Assembly (NCBI GenBank): GCA_947588775.1
Contig: CANPZQ010000125.1
Location: 1 to 5,598, forward strand
Origin: an uncultured Clostridia bacterium
GTDB taxonomy: Bacteria > Bacillota > Clostridia > Oscillospirales > Ruminococcaceae
DNA: 5,598 nucleotides
Reading direction: 5' to 3'
In this document: piece after piece, positions 1 through 5,417 of the stretch
Layout: each line of letters opens with the position of its first letter
Position numbering within the stretch: the first letter of the stretch is position 1
The notes under the pieces: generated by a model
Seen by the model: only the letters and a program-made list of their open reading frames with translations
What the model was told of the DNA's origin: nothing
The model's database searches: none
Translations under genes and position numbers: made by a program

Positions 1-2865
1 GTCGAGCGCGAGCTCAAGATACCTGTAGCCCTCCTCCTTCTCGCCGCCGCCGATGAACGCAACCGCCGCCAAAAGGCTGCTTCTTGACGCTCTCGCGTAA
101 AACGCCGGCGGGATAACGCCGTTTCCGGCGGCCTCCATCAGGCGGAGATTGTAGCAGCATCTTCTCGCCCTTTTCAGCGGCTCCCAAAAGTGGTGGAAGC
201 CCTTTTTCATCTGGTAAAGAAGGATATTTATCGCGTTGCAGCAGCCCTCCGTGTTCGCCTCGCCGTATTTTTCTTCGTTTGCAAGGCTCTCTTCCCTCTG
301 TTCGCCGATAACCGTGTCGTAGCTGGTGATTGCCGGGAGCTTGCGGCGTATTCCCTTGTAATCGCTCAAAACTACCGTTTTTCCCTCGCAGTCCTTCGCG
401 TAGATATATGCCGCCGCGCCTTCATAGCCGTCGGTCAGGCCGAGGTCCTCATAGCGGCGTTTCATTCCTTCCTCAATCGGCATATACCCTTCGCCCTCGC
501 CCTCGTAATCGGTCAGCTCGTAGGAGCTCATGAAGCCGGATTTGTCATAGATTTCGACCTTTACGATTCCGACGCCGGGCGCGAAATAATAGGTTCTTCT
601 GCCGCCGCGGTATTTCTGTCCTTCGTCGAAGCCCTCGCAGACTGTGTCGACCGAGAGGCAGTTTTCAAAGCTTCCCGCCTTTACGGAAACGGTTCCCGCG
701 CTCTCGCATTTTATCTTTGTTTTCAGTGCCTGACCGTAGTGGTCCCTGAATTCTTCTGATTCATAACCGGGCTTCCACTGTTCGTCGAAGACGCAGCCGG
801 CAACGTCGTTTAAAATCCAGTAGACGTGGTTTGAAAGCAAGCGGTCGCAAAGGTTCGTGCCGTCGTGGTACTTCCACTCAAAGCTGAACCTCCCGCTTCC
901 GTCGAAAAGGCGAGTCCTTCCGTCGGAAAATTCAACTTCGCTTCTGACGAAAAAGTTCCAGAAGCCCACCGCCTCGCCGTCGGGGCTGAAGGTACGGTCG
1001 GTTTCGATTATCCTCTTGACGACCGAGTACGCGGTTTCGGCATACGCCTTTTCGTAGAAAGTCTTTGCAAGCTCGATTGCCCGCTTCGCATAAGGGCGCA
1101 CGTCCTGAATTTTCTCGCCGTTCTGCCTGTCGGAGATGTAGTCCGCGCGGGTTTTAAGTATCATGTCGAGCCACGAGTTTTCGTCGTATTTCTTTCTGAC
1201 GGCGCGGTTTATCACCGTAACGACGGCTTTTTCGCCGTCCGCGCTCATAACCTCGATTCTCGTCGTTCCGACGTAAGCTTCCTCGTTACAGTCGGCGCGA
1301 TATTCCCAAAAATTGCCGCGCCGCAGCGTCGAAAGGCCGTCGCCGGCGTCGTTTTTATACCCTGTGAGAAGCTTTGCGTCACGAACGCCCTCCGAGATTA
1401 CCTCCTGCTTTACAAGGCCGATTCCGCTTTTCAGCCGGTTTCTTATTACGTCCCCTTTTCTTCGGGTCGTCCACACCTCGCAGCCGGTGAATTTCCCGGC
1501 AGGGGTTTCGACCTCCTCGCCGTCGGCCTCAAATGTCAGAGTTGAGCCGTCGGAGGCAATCGCGCTCTCGCCGGGCTTTATTTTTGCCGTAACCGTTCCG
1601 TCGCAGAGCGCGAGATTTTTCACCATCTGGTCGCTGAGCCAGCTGTAGCCGTACATCCGCCCGACGCTTAAAAAAGCGAAGGACTGAAGCTGAACGCTTC
1701 CCGGCTCCGAGCCCTTTCGGATTTCGTAGACGACGCTGCTCGCCATGCGGTTCTGAAGGTCGCTTGAAAATTCCTCCGACGAAGCTTCCTCAAAGATTTT
1801 TTTTGCGTTTATAACGCCGTAATAGAGCGTATCCGACGGCGTCAGAAGCCTGAGCGCGTTATCGAGGGCTTCGTAGGCTTCGCCGGGTTCAGACGCGTCG
1901 CATTCGGAGGCGTAGGCGAACCATCTTGACGCAAGAGTAAGGCGAAAATCAACGGGGTCAAGCGATGGTATCTGCACGTCCTTGATATGTCTGCGGCGGT
2001 CGTCGCCCCAGAGCTTGAAGCACTCGTTCGACATTACCGTTTCCATAACCTCGTTGTTCCTGCCGAGGCGGGCGGCCTCCCTGATTCTCTCCATAAGGCG
2101 GTCGTTCTTTTCCCCCGGAAGCCACCAGTAGCCGCGCAGCAAAACGTCGGCAAGGGCATGGTATTTCTCCCGGCACTCGGGCATCGAATCGACGTCCTTT
2201 AAAACGTCCTTATATACTTTGTCGAAGCCTTCTTTTGAGTTGCGGAACTGCCATGATTTGAGCTCCGCGATTTTTTTGTTGATTTTTTGCAGCAAGGTGT
2301 CGTTTAACTTTTCGTCCATTGCGCAAAGCTCCTTTCGCATTTTCCTTCTGCCGTCGTGGAGCTGCGATTTTACCGTTCCCACCGAAATTCCCATTATACG
2401 GGCGATTTCCTCCGCGCTCATGTCCTCGTAATAGTGAAGCCAGACGACCTGTTGGGCGCGTTCGGGAAGCTTCCGCAGCCCCCGGCGGATAAGTCCCGCC
2501 TCCTCCTCGGTCATAAGCATGCTCTCGGGGTCGCAGTCGCCCAGGCGAAGGTCGGCGGCTTCGCCGATTTCGTCGAGAGCGAGATAATCCCTGAAGCGGC
2601 GCACCATATTGAGCGCGCAGTTTTTTGCGATTCGGCATACCCATACCGCAAACTTTTCCGGCTCGCGAAGCCGGTCGAGCTTGAGCCATGCCGCCAAAAA
2701 GGCGTCCTGAGCGGCGTCCTCGGCGATATGGGAGTTCCTGATGATTGAGTATGCCGCCGCGCGCACACTTTTTTCGTGCCGCCTGACGAGCTCGTCGTAG
2801 GCATTGGGGTCGCCCGACAGCGTTAAGAGCACAAGCGTGGCGTCGGCGTAATTGAGTTGAGGCAT
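1..2865 (-). CDS. ECF-type sigma-70 factor fused to a very large C-terminal extension (partial, runs off left edge)
   Basis: Starts at ATG 2863-2865 (MPQLNYADATL), preceded by AAAGGAT, and stays open for 955 codons to position 1, so the C-terminus is missing. Residues about 10-90 are sigma region 2: NAYDELVRRHEKSV, then AEDAAQDAFLAAW (48-60), which carries the core-RNAP-binding and -10-reading helices, then FAVWVCRIAKN (72-82). Residues 133-180 are region 4: LPERAQQVVWLHYYEDMS, then the helix-turn-helix EEIARIMGISVGTVKSQL (152-169). A normal ECF factor ends here, but this protein continues. Residues 183-400 look mainly helical (KIAELKSW, VMETVMSNECFKLW). Residues 404-510 and about 690-790 are similar beta-rich modules ending in GIGLVKQE and GVGIVKVE. 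Residues 848-955 are helical and TPR-like. I see no membrane segment in the visible part, so it is probably cytoplasmic. ECF factors with C-terminal control domains are an established theme, but I cannot place this extension. The sigma identity is secure; the role of the extension as sensor or inhibitor is inference. Confidence 0.9.
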   Translation of the reverse strand, partial: MPQLNYADATLVLLTLSGDPNAYDELVRRHEKSVRAAAYSIIRNSHIAEDAAQDAFLAAWLKLDRLREPEKFAVWVCRIAKNCALNMVRRFRDYLALDEIGEAADLRLGDCDPESMLMTEEEAGLIRRGLRKLPERAQQVVWLHYYEDMSAEEIARIMGISVGTVKSQLHDGRRKMRKELCAMDEKLNDTLLQKINKKIAELKSWQFRNSKEGFDKVYKDVLKDVDSMPECREKYHALADVLLRGYWWLPGEKNDRLMERIREAARLGRNNEVMETVMSNECFKLWGDDRRRHIKDVQIPSLDPVDFRLTLASRWFAYASECDASEPGEAYEALDNALRLLTPSDTLYYGVINAKKIFEEASSEEFSSDLQNRMASSVVYEIRKGSEPGSVQLQSFAFLSVGRMYGYSWLSDQMVKNLALCDGTVTAKIKPGESAIASDGSTLTFEADGEEVETPAGKFTGCEVWTTRRKGDVIRNRLKSGIGLVKQEVISEGVRDAKLLTGYKNDAGDGLSTLRRGNFWEYRADCNEEAYVGTTRIEVMSADGEKAVVTVINRAVRKKYDENSWLDMILKTRADYISDRQNGEKIQDVRPYAKRAIELAKTFYEKAYAETAYSVVKRIIETDRTFSPDGEAVGFWNFFVRSEVEFSDGRTRLFDGSGRFSFEWKYHDGTNLCDRLLSNHVYWILNDVAGCVFDEQWKPGYESEEFRDHYGQALKTKIKCESAGTVSVKAGSFENCLSVDTVCEGFDEGQKYRGGRRTYYFAPGVGIVKVEIYDKSGFMSSYELTDYEGEGEGYMPIEEGMKRRYEDLGLTDGYEGAAAYIYAKDCEGKTVVLSDYKGIRRKLPAITSYDTVIGEQREESLANEEKYGEANTEGCCNAINILLYQMKKGFHHFWEPLKRARRCCYNLRLMEAAGNGVIPPAFYARASRSSLLAAVAFIGGGEKEEGYRYLELALD
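2317..2335 (-). promoter_or_regulatory. Internal ribosome binding site and in-frame ATG at the sigma/extension boundary
   Basis: Within the fusion gene the minus strand reads AAAGGAG (complement of 2329-2335), then nine bases, then ATG (2317-2319), which is Met183 and in frame. This lies three codons after the end of sigma region 4 (MRKEL, 176-180). If used, it would yield the extension as a separate protein without the sigma domain. The match may be chance, because the codons for Lys-Glu themselves spell AAGGAG. Confidence 0.35.
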
Positions 2866-2874
2866 TTTGGGGAC

Positions 2875-2881
2875 ATCCTTT
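2875..2881 (-). promoter_or_regulatory. Ribosome binding site of the sigma-fusion gene
   Basis: The minus strand reads AAAGGAT nine bases before ATG 2865. It supports this start: the residues that follow match the usual N-terminus of ECF region 2, and no other Met with a comparable site lies before that region. Confidence 0.6.
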
Positions 2882-2899
2882 CGTGAAAGCTTTCGTATA

Positions 2900-2926
2900 T
2901 AAGACACGGGAGGAGGGAAAAAGGTT
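2900..2926 (-). promoter_or_regulatory. Candidate ECF-type promoter for the sigma-fusion gene
   Basis: On the minus strand AACCTT (complement of 2921-2926) is followed after 16 bases by TCTTA (complement of 2900-2904). Extracytoplasmic-function promoters typically carry an AAC-containing -35 and a TC/GTC-containing -10 with about this spacing, as in the RpoE pattern of GAACTT-16-TCTGA. A start about seven bases downstream would leave a leader of about 28 bases that holds the ribosome binding site. No housekeeping TTGACA/TATAAT pair is apparent here. Self-activation by the encoded sigma factor is an inference. Confidence 0.4.
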
Positions 2927-3010
2927 GGGTGGAAGTGGGGGGATTTTTTTGAGGGAGTGTGTGTTGGTTGGTTTTTGGGGGTGATGAGGGAGCTGAGGGG
3001 TTGCTGAGGG
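2908..3010 (-). terminator. Candidate Rho-dependent termination (rut-like) tract after the secreted-protein gene
   Basis: Read on the minus strand, the 103 bases contain 55 C and only 2 G. C-rich, G-poor, unstructured RNA is what Rho needs to load. The tract lies downstream of the secreted-protein gene on its own strand, just before the sigma gene's coding start, and includes the sigma gene's proposed -35. It would insulate the two genes. No intrinsic terminator is visible for the upstream gene. The composition is observed; the function is inferred, and the bias could equally be a by-product of the low-complexity spacer. Confidence 0.3.
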
Positions 3011-3012
3011 CC

Positions 3013-3095
3013 GCGCGGCGGAAAAAGCTGGTGCGTTGGTCCCACCCGCCCGCCCATGAGGGTTTCGCGCCATTTTCCCGCTTTTTCCGCCGCGC
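3013..3095 (+). repeat. Palindromic element, left copy: 16-bp perfect stem with C-rich/G4 core
   Basis: Arms 3013-3028 (GCGCGGCGGAAAAAGC) and 3080-3095 are perfect reverse complements of 16 bases, separated by 51 bases. The loop carries CCCACCCGCCCGCCCA at 3041-3056, whose opposite strand is a four-run G-quadruplex motif with one-base loops. The element matches, in opposite orientation, the one at 3118-3201: same length within one or two bases, same core, same GCTGG after the first arm, and a 23-base spacer before the second arm. It resembles REP/BIME- or MITE-like intergenic palindromes, with no transposase in the window. Confidence 0.8.
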
Positions 3096-3117
3096 TTCTC
3101 TCATTACTGCCATCGTA

Positions 3118-3201
3118 GGCGCGGCAAATGGGGCGGTCAAATAGCAGAAAATTATAGTGGGCGGGCGGGTGGGCGCAGGCGCCAGCCCCATTTGCCGCGC
3201 C
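3118..3201 (-). repeat. Palindromic element, right inverted copy: 17-bp perfect stem with G-quadruplex core
   Basis: Arms 3118-3134 (GGCGCGGCAAATGGGGC) and 3185-3201 are perfect reverse complements of 17 bases, with a 50-base loop. The loop holds TGGGCGGGCGGGTGGG at 3158-3173, four GGG runs with one-base loops. Turned over, this copy aligns along its full length with the left copy. The outer GCGCGGC and inner GC of the stem are shared, but six of the seven middle stem bases differ, and each change is matched on the opposite arm. That suggests the hairpin shape, not the stem sequence, is kept. Confidence 0.8.
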
Positions 3202-3243
3202 GGGGTTACGCGCAAACCCCAAAGTAACCCGCTCGCCCCCTCG

Positions 3244-3302
3244 CCTGAACCGAATCCACCCCCCCGGAGCCGCAGGCGGAGAGGGGGCGGGTGAGGTTCA
3301 GG
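3244..3302. repeat. Long imperfect hairpin next to the G4 palindromes
   Basis: CCTGAACC (3244-3251) and GGTTCAGG (3295-3302) are perfect 8-base inverted arms. Inside them, a C-rich run (3256-3265) faces a G-rich run (3281-3291), and with several mismatches the stem continues to a GGAGCCGC-type tip. It does not end in a T-run on either strand, so I do not call it an intrinsic terminator. It shares no clear sequence with the two G4 palindromes and is probably a different repeat family or a structured 3' end for the gene at 3367-4557. Confidence 0.5.
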
Positions 3303-3366
3303 CCTCAGCGGCAAGCTGCAATTCACCCCAAACCAGATTGATTATCCGCACACCCCCTCTATTTTC

Positions 3367-4557
3367 CTACCTCTCCCCCCTCCTCTCCTCCGCAATCACG
3401 CTCCCCGCCCATATCGCGAGCCCCGCAATCAGCACCGCGGCGGCAGCGTTCGGCCTCCTGCCGGTTCCCGGGTTCTTTTCCTCGGGAAGCGACGACAAAT
3501 CGACGTTTTGCGGCTTATAGTCCTCCGGCAGGAAGAGCATATAGTCCCCGTTGCAGTACGCCGCTACGCAGTCCACGCCGTTATAAACGGCCTCAGAGAA
3601 CTCCACCGGCGTGCGGGAATAGTTCTGGGTGCCCGGTTCGTCCGGTTCGCCCTTCGAGTAGGTCAGCTCGCCGAGCGGGACAAATTCCGCGCCCTGCGGC
3701 AATTCAAGCGGCGTATAGGAAAGCTTGTAAATCACTCCCTTGTAGTTAATCATTGCCGGCCAATCGCCGGAGGACATAGCGGAAGCCTCCGCCTCCTCAA
3801 AGAGCGACCAGCCGTAGTAGTCGCTTGTGCGGACGGCGATTTTTCCGCCGCCGAGGGAAACGTATTCCAACGCGCCGTCTAAACTTATGTTCTGCTCGCC
3901 GTCGGCTTGAGGCATGTCCTTATAAGCCGTCGTTTTGCGGATAACTGCGTTGTCGCCGACTTCAGCCGAAACGGGCCGTCCGTTTTCTCTTACAAGGCGG
4001 TAAACCGCGCCGTCCGCAGCCAAAAGCGCGTCGGCGAAGCTTCCGTCGGGGTAGGGGTACCGACCCTCGAACGGACAGAAATCATTTATCGCCTCGATTT
4101 CGCTTAACATCGCGTCCTCGGAGATGACGGCGCTGCCGTCCCCCTCGCCGACAAACTTAAGCCCCGAAGCCGCAAGACTCGGCGGATAGGTTTCAAGGAT
4201 AGAATAGCTGCCGTCCTCCAAGGGAATCGGCTCGACAATCGTTCCGGCGGGAATCGGTTCGTGATTTTTGACTGCCGCAAGCATTTTATCCCCGATTTCG
4301 GAGCCGTCGGAGCTGAATTCCGAAATTTTGTAAAAATCCGGGCAGGAAGTGTAGTACCATTTATAGGTGTTATCGGCCGATACATGCACGTACTGTCCCC
4401 GGGAAACAATCATGTTGTAGCCGTCGTCAGCCTCATCGTAGAAGCTTGAGATAATTTCCCAGTCGGTGTAAACGTCCTCCTCTTCGTCGGCAAGGACAGG
4501 AACCGCCGACAGGATAATAATCGCCGCCGACAGTAAAATTGTCAATAATTTTTTCAT
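3367..4557 (-). CDS. Secreted surface protein of unknown function with NPGTG sorting-type C-terminus
   Basis: I do not recognise a family. The start is ATG 4555-4557, not the earlier in-frame ATG at 4704: it has an ideal AAGGAGGAA site eight bases upstream and opens a clear signal peptide, MKKLLTILLSAAIIILSAVP then VLA, with cleavage likely after Ala23. The mature part is acidic and rich in Tyr and Gly. It has recurring short patterns of the form GxxYxL followed by a Gly/Pro turn (183-188 GAVYRL, 274-279 GVIYKL), and four Cys at 72, 161, 330 and 335. The end is NPGTG (362-366), a hydrophobic stretch (371-389) and an ERRGER tail. That order is how LPXTG-like sortase substrates end, and NPxTG variants are common in clostridial surface proteins. 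If no sortase acts on it, the same segment would serve as a membrane anchor. No neighbouring sortase is visible. Export is well supported; the function is unknown. Confidence 0.85.
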   Translation of the reverse strand: MKKLLTILLSAAIIILSAVPVLADEEEDVYTDWEIISSFYDEADDGYNMIVSRGQYVHVSADNTYKWYYTSCPDFYKISEFSSDGSEIGDKMLAAVKNHEPIPAGTIVEPIPLEDGSYSILETYPPSLAASGLKFVGEGDGSAVISEDAMLSEIEAINDFCPFEGRYPYPDGSFADALLAADGAVYRLVRENGRPVSAEVGDNAVIRKTTAYKDMPQADGEQNISLDGALEYVSLGGGKIAVRTSDYYGWSLFEEAEASAMSSGDWPAMINYKGVIYKLSYTPLELPQGAEFVPLGELTYSKGEPDEPGTQNYSRTPVEFSEAVYNGVDCVAAYCNGDYMLFLPEDYKPQNVDLSSLPEEKNPGTGRRPNAAAAVLIAGLAIWAGSVIAEERRGER

Positions 4558-4561
4558 AAAA

Positions 4562-4572
4562 GATTCCTCCTT
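4562..4572 (-). promoter_or_regulatory. Strong ribosome binding site of the secreted-protein gene
   Basis: The minus strand reads AAGGAGGAATC, an almost complete Shine-Dalgarno match, eight bases before ATG 4557. It decides the start and excludes the upstream 49-residue extension, whose sequence is an untranslated leader. Confidence 0.8.
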
Positions 4573-4649
4573 GAAATTTACTTTCAACCTTAATACGCGC
4601 GAAAAGGGCGAAATATTGCGCCGAGGAAAATTTTTTATCCGAAAAACTC

Positions 4650-4678
4650 TTGTAATTGTCGCCGGGATGTAGTATACT
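4650..4678 (+). promoter_or_regulatory. Housekeeping sigma-A promoter of the NifU-like/GGGtGRT operon
   Basis: TTGTAA (4650-4655) and TATACT (4673-4678) are separated by exactly 17 bases, close to the TTGACA/TATAAT consensus. Transcription would begin near 4685, leaving a leader of about 44 bases with no evident attenuator. The -10 lies in the palindrome AGTATACT (4671-4678), so the opposite strand also shows TATACT, facing the secreted-protein gene. Confidence 0.75.
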
Positions 4679-4711
4679 GTATTTTGCGAATATTCAATCC
4701 CCAATATATCG

Positions 4712-4720
4712 AAAGGAGAA
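4712..4720 (+). promoter_or_regulatory. Ribosome binding site of the NifU-like gene
   Basis: AAAGGAGAA lies eight bases before ATG 4729 and fixes that start, which also matches the family's usual N-terminus. Confidence 0.7.
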
Positions 4721-4728
4721 ACTAAAAA

Positions 4729-5397
4729 ATGAACTATTCACGCGAAGTTAAAGAGATGTGCGTTGTGGCCAAGGGCCCAAAGCACGGCCCTGCCCCGCTT
4801 CCTGAAGAAGGAAAATGGGTTGAGGCAAAGCAGATAGGCGATATTTCCGGATTTACACACGGTATCGGCTGGTGCGCTCCTCAGCAGGGTGCCTGCAAAC
4901 TCTCTCTCAACGTCAAGGAGGGCGTTATCGAGGAAGCGTTGGTCGAAACCATCGGCTGCTCGGGTATGACCCACTCCGCCGCCATGGCCGCCGAAATCCT
5001 CCCCGGAAAGACTATCCTCGAAGCTTTGAACACCGACCTCGTCTGCGACGCTATCAACACCGCGATGCGCGAGCTGTTCTTGCAGATTGTCTACGGAAGA
5101 ACCCAGTCCGCCTTCTCTGAGGACGGCCTTTCGGTCGGCGCGGGACTTGAGGACCTCGGAAAAGGCACCCGCTCCCAGGTCGGCACCATGTACGGCACAA
5201 AGGCCAAGGGCGTAAGATACCTCGAAATGGCCGAAGGATACGTCACCCGCATGGCCCTCGACGAGGACGACCAGGTTATCGGCTACGAGTTCGTTTCCCT
5301 TGGAAAGATGACCGACTTCATCAAGAAGGGCGACGACCCCAACACCGCATACGAAAAGAGGCCGCCAAGTATATCGACCCGAGAAAACAGTAATTAG
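4729..5397 (+). CDS. NifU/IscU-like iron-sulfur cluster assembly scaffold-type protein, C-terminus frame-shifted
   Basis: This 222-residue protein belongs to the clostridial NifU-N-like family annotated as iron-sulfur cluster assembly scaffold. GCSGMTHSAAMAAEILPGKT (76-95) corresponds to the IscU segment with a cluster-ligand Cys followed by the GKT-type turn. Cys49 (GWCAPQQGAC) and Cys106 (LVCDAI) are placed like the other two scaffold ligands, and Cys11 and Cys56 are extra. The N-terminal CVVAKGPKHGPAPLPEEGKW block is characteristic of this subfamily and absent from ordinary IscU. It is first in an operon with the GGGtGRT gene 20 bases downstream, behind a strong promoter. Oddity: after NTAYEK (205-210) the frame gives RPPSISTRENSN, whereas the -1 frame reads EAAKYIDPRKQ then TAA at 5391-5393, the ending I recall for the family. 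About ten residues that usually lie between seem lost, so a small out-of-frame deletion or a sequence error is likely. The core is intact and probably functional. Iron-sulfur scaffolding is inferred from homology. Confidence 0.88.
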   Translation: MNYSREVKEMCVVAKGPKHGPAPLPEEGKWVEAKQIGDISGFTHGIGWCAPQQGACKLSLNVKEGVIEEALVETIGCSGMTHSAAMAAEILPGKTILEALNTDLVCDAINTAMRELFLQIVYGRTQSAFSEDGLSVGAGLEDLGKGTRSQVGTMYGTKAKGVRYLEMAEGYVTRMALDEDDQVIGYEFVSLGKMTDFIKKGDDPNTAYEKRPPSISTRENSN

Positions 5398-5401
5398 AAA
5401 G

Positions 5402-5410
5402 AGAGGAGAA
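5402..5410 (+). promoter_or_regulatory. Ribosome binding site of the GGGtGRT gene
   Basis: AGAGGAGAA lies seven bases before ATG 5418, within the short spacer after the NifU-like stop. This indicates independent initiation on a shared transcript. Confidence 0.7.
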
Positions 5411-5417
5411 ATAAGAT

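Larger units (their letters stand above)
2866..3366. other. Gene-free, repeat-rich spacer between the secreted-protein gene and the sigma-fusion gene
   Basis: I see no credible gene here. The open frames that cross it have no ribosome binding site and an unnatural Pro/Arg/Ala-rich composition. From right to left (the direction of transcription of both flanking genes) it holds: about 60 bases after the stop at 3367 with no classic hairpin-plus-T-run terminator; a long imperfect hairpin (3244-3302); a pair of inverted palindromic elements with G-quadruplex cores (3013-3201); a C-rich, nearly G-free tract on the transcribed strand (2908-3010); and the sigma promoter. A short inverted pair, GCTGAGG at 3003-3009 and CCTCAGC at 3303-3309, brackets the repeat cluster, though seven bases could be chance. 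Confidence 0.7.

Noticed and set aside
190..1648. Several plus-strand open frames of 66-226 codons in the left part
   Set aside because: They lie antisense to the sigma-fusion gene and are low-complexity shadows of its codons. They lack ribosome binding sites and recognisable domains, while the minus-strand frame is open throughout and starts with a clear sigma factor.
2265..2295. A-runs (up to seven A on the minus strand) near the sigma/extension linker as a possible programmed frameshift site
   Set aside because: The reading frame continues straight through from the sigma domain into the extension, so no frameshift is needed. The runs simply encode a Lys-rich helix.
3013..3201. CRISPR array or attenuator as an explanation for the repeats
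   Set aside because: There are only two copies, in opposite orientation, with the variable part in the stems, not in spacers. No T-run follows either hairpin on either strand, so neither CRISPR nor a classic attenuator fits.
3202..3230. Small hairpin GGGGTT/AACCCC or GGGTTAC/GTAACCC as a terminator
   Set aside because: The two pairings are short and mutually exclusive and are not followed by a T-run on either strand, so they are likely chance in a GC-rich spacer.
2210..3326. Minus-strand open frames at 2210-3073, 2511-2804 and 2823-3326
   Set aside because: They are Arg/Pro/Ala-rich out-of-frame readings of the sigma gene and of the repeat-rich spacer. The real sigma frame starts at 2865 with its own ribosome binding site.
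4586..4612. A second AACCTT on the plus strand that might be an ECF promoter for the NifU-like gene
   Set aside because: Sixteen bases downstream lies GCGAA, not a TC- or GTC-type -10, and the gene already has an excellent TTGTAA-17-TATACT promoter further down.
4558..4704. Upstream ATG at 4704 extending the secreted protein by 49 residues
   Set aside because: It would place a basic, non-signal sequence in front of a perfect signal peptide, has no good ribosome binding site, and overlaps the region holding the rightward promoter. ATG 4557 has an ideal AAGGAGG site.
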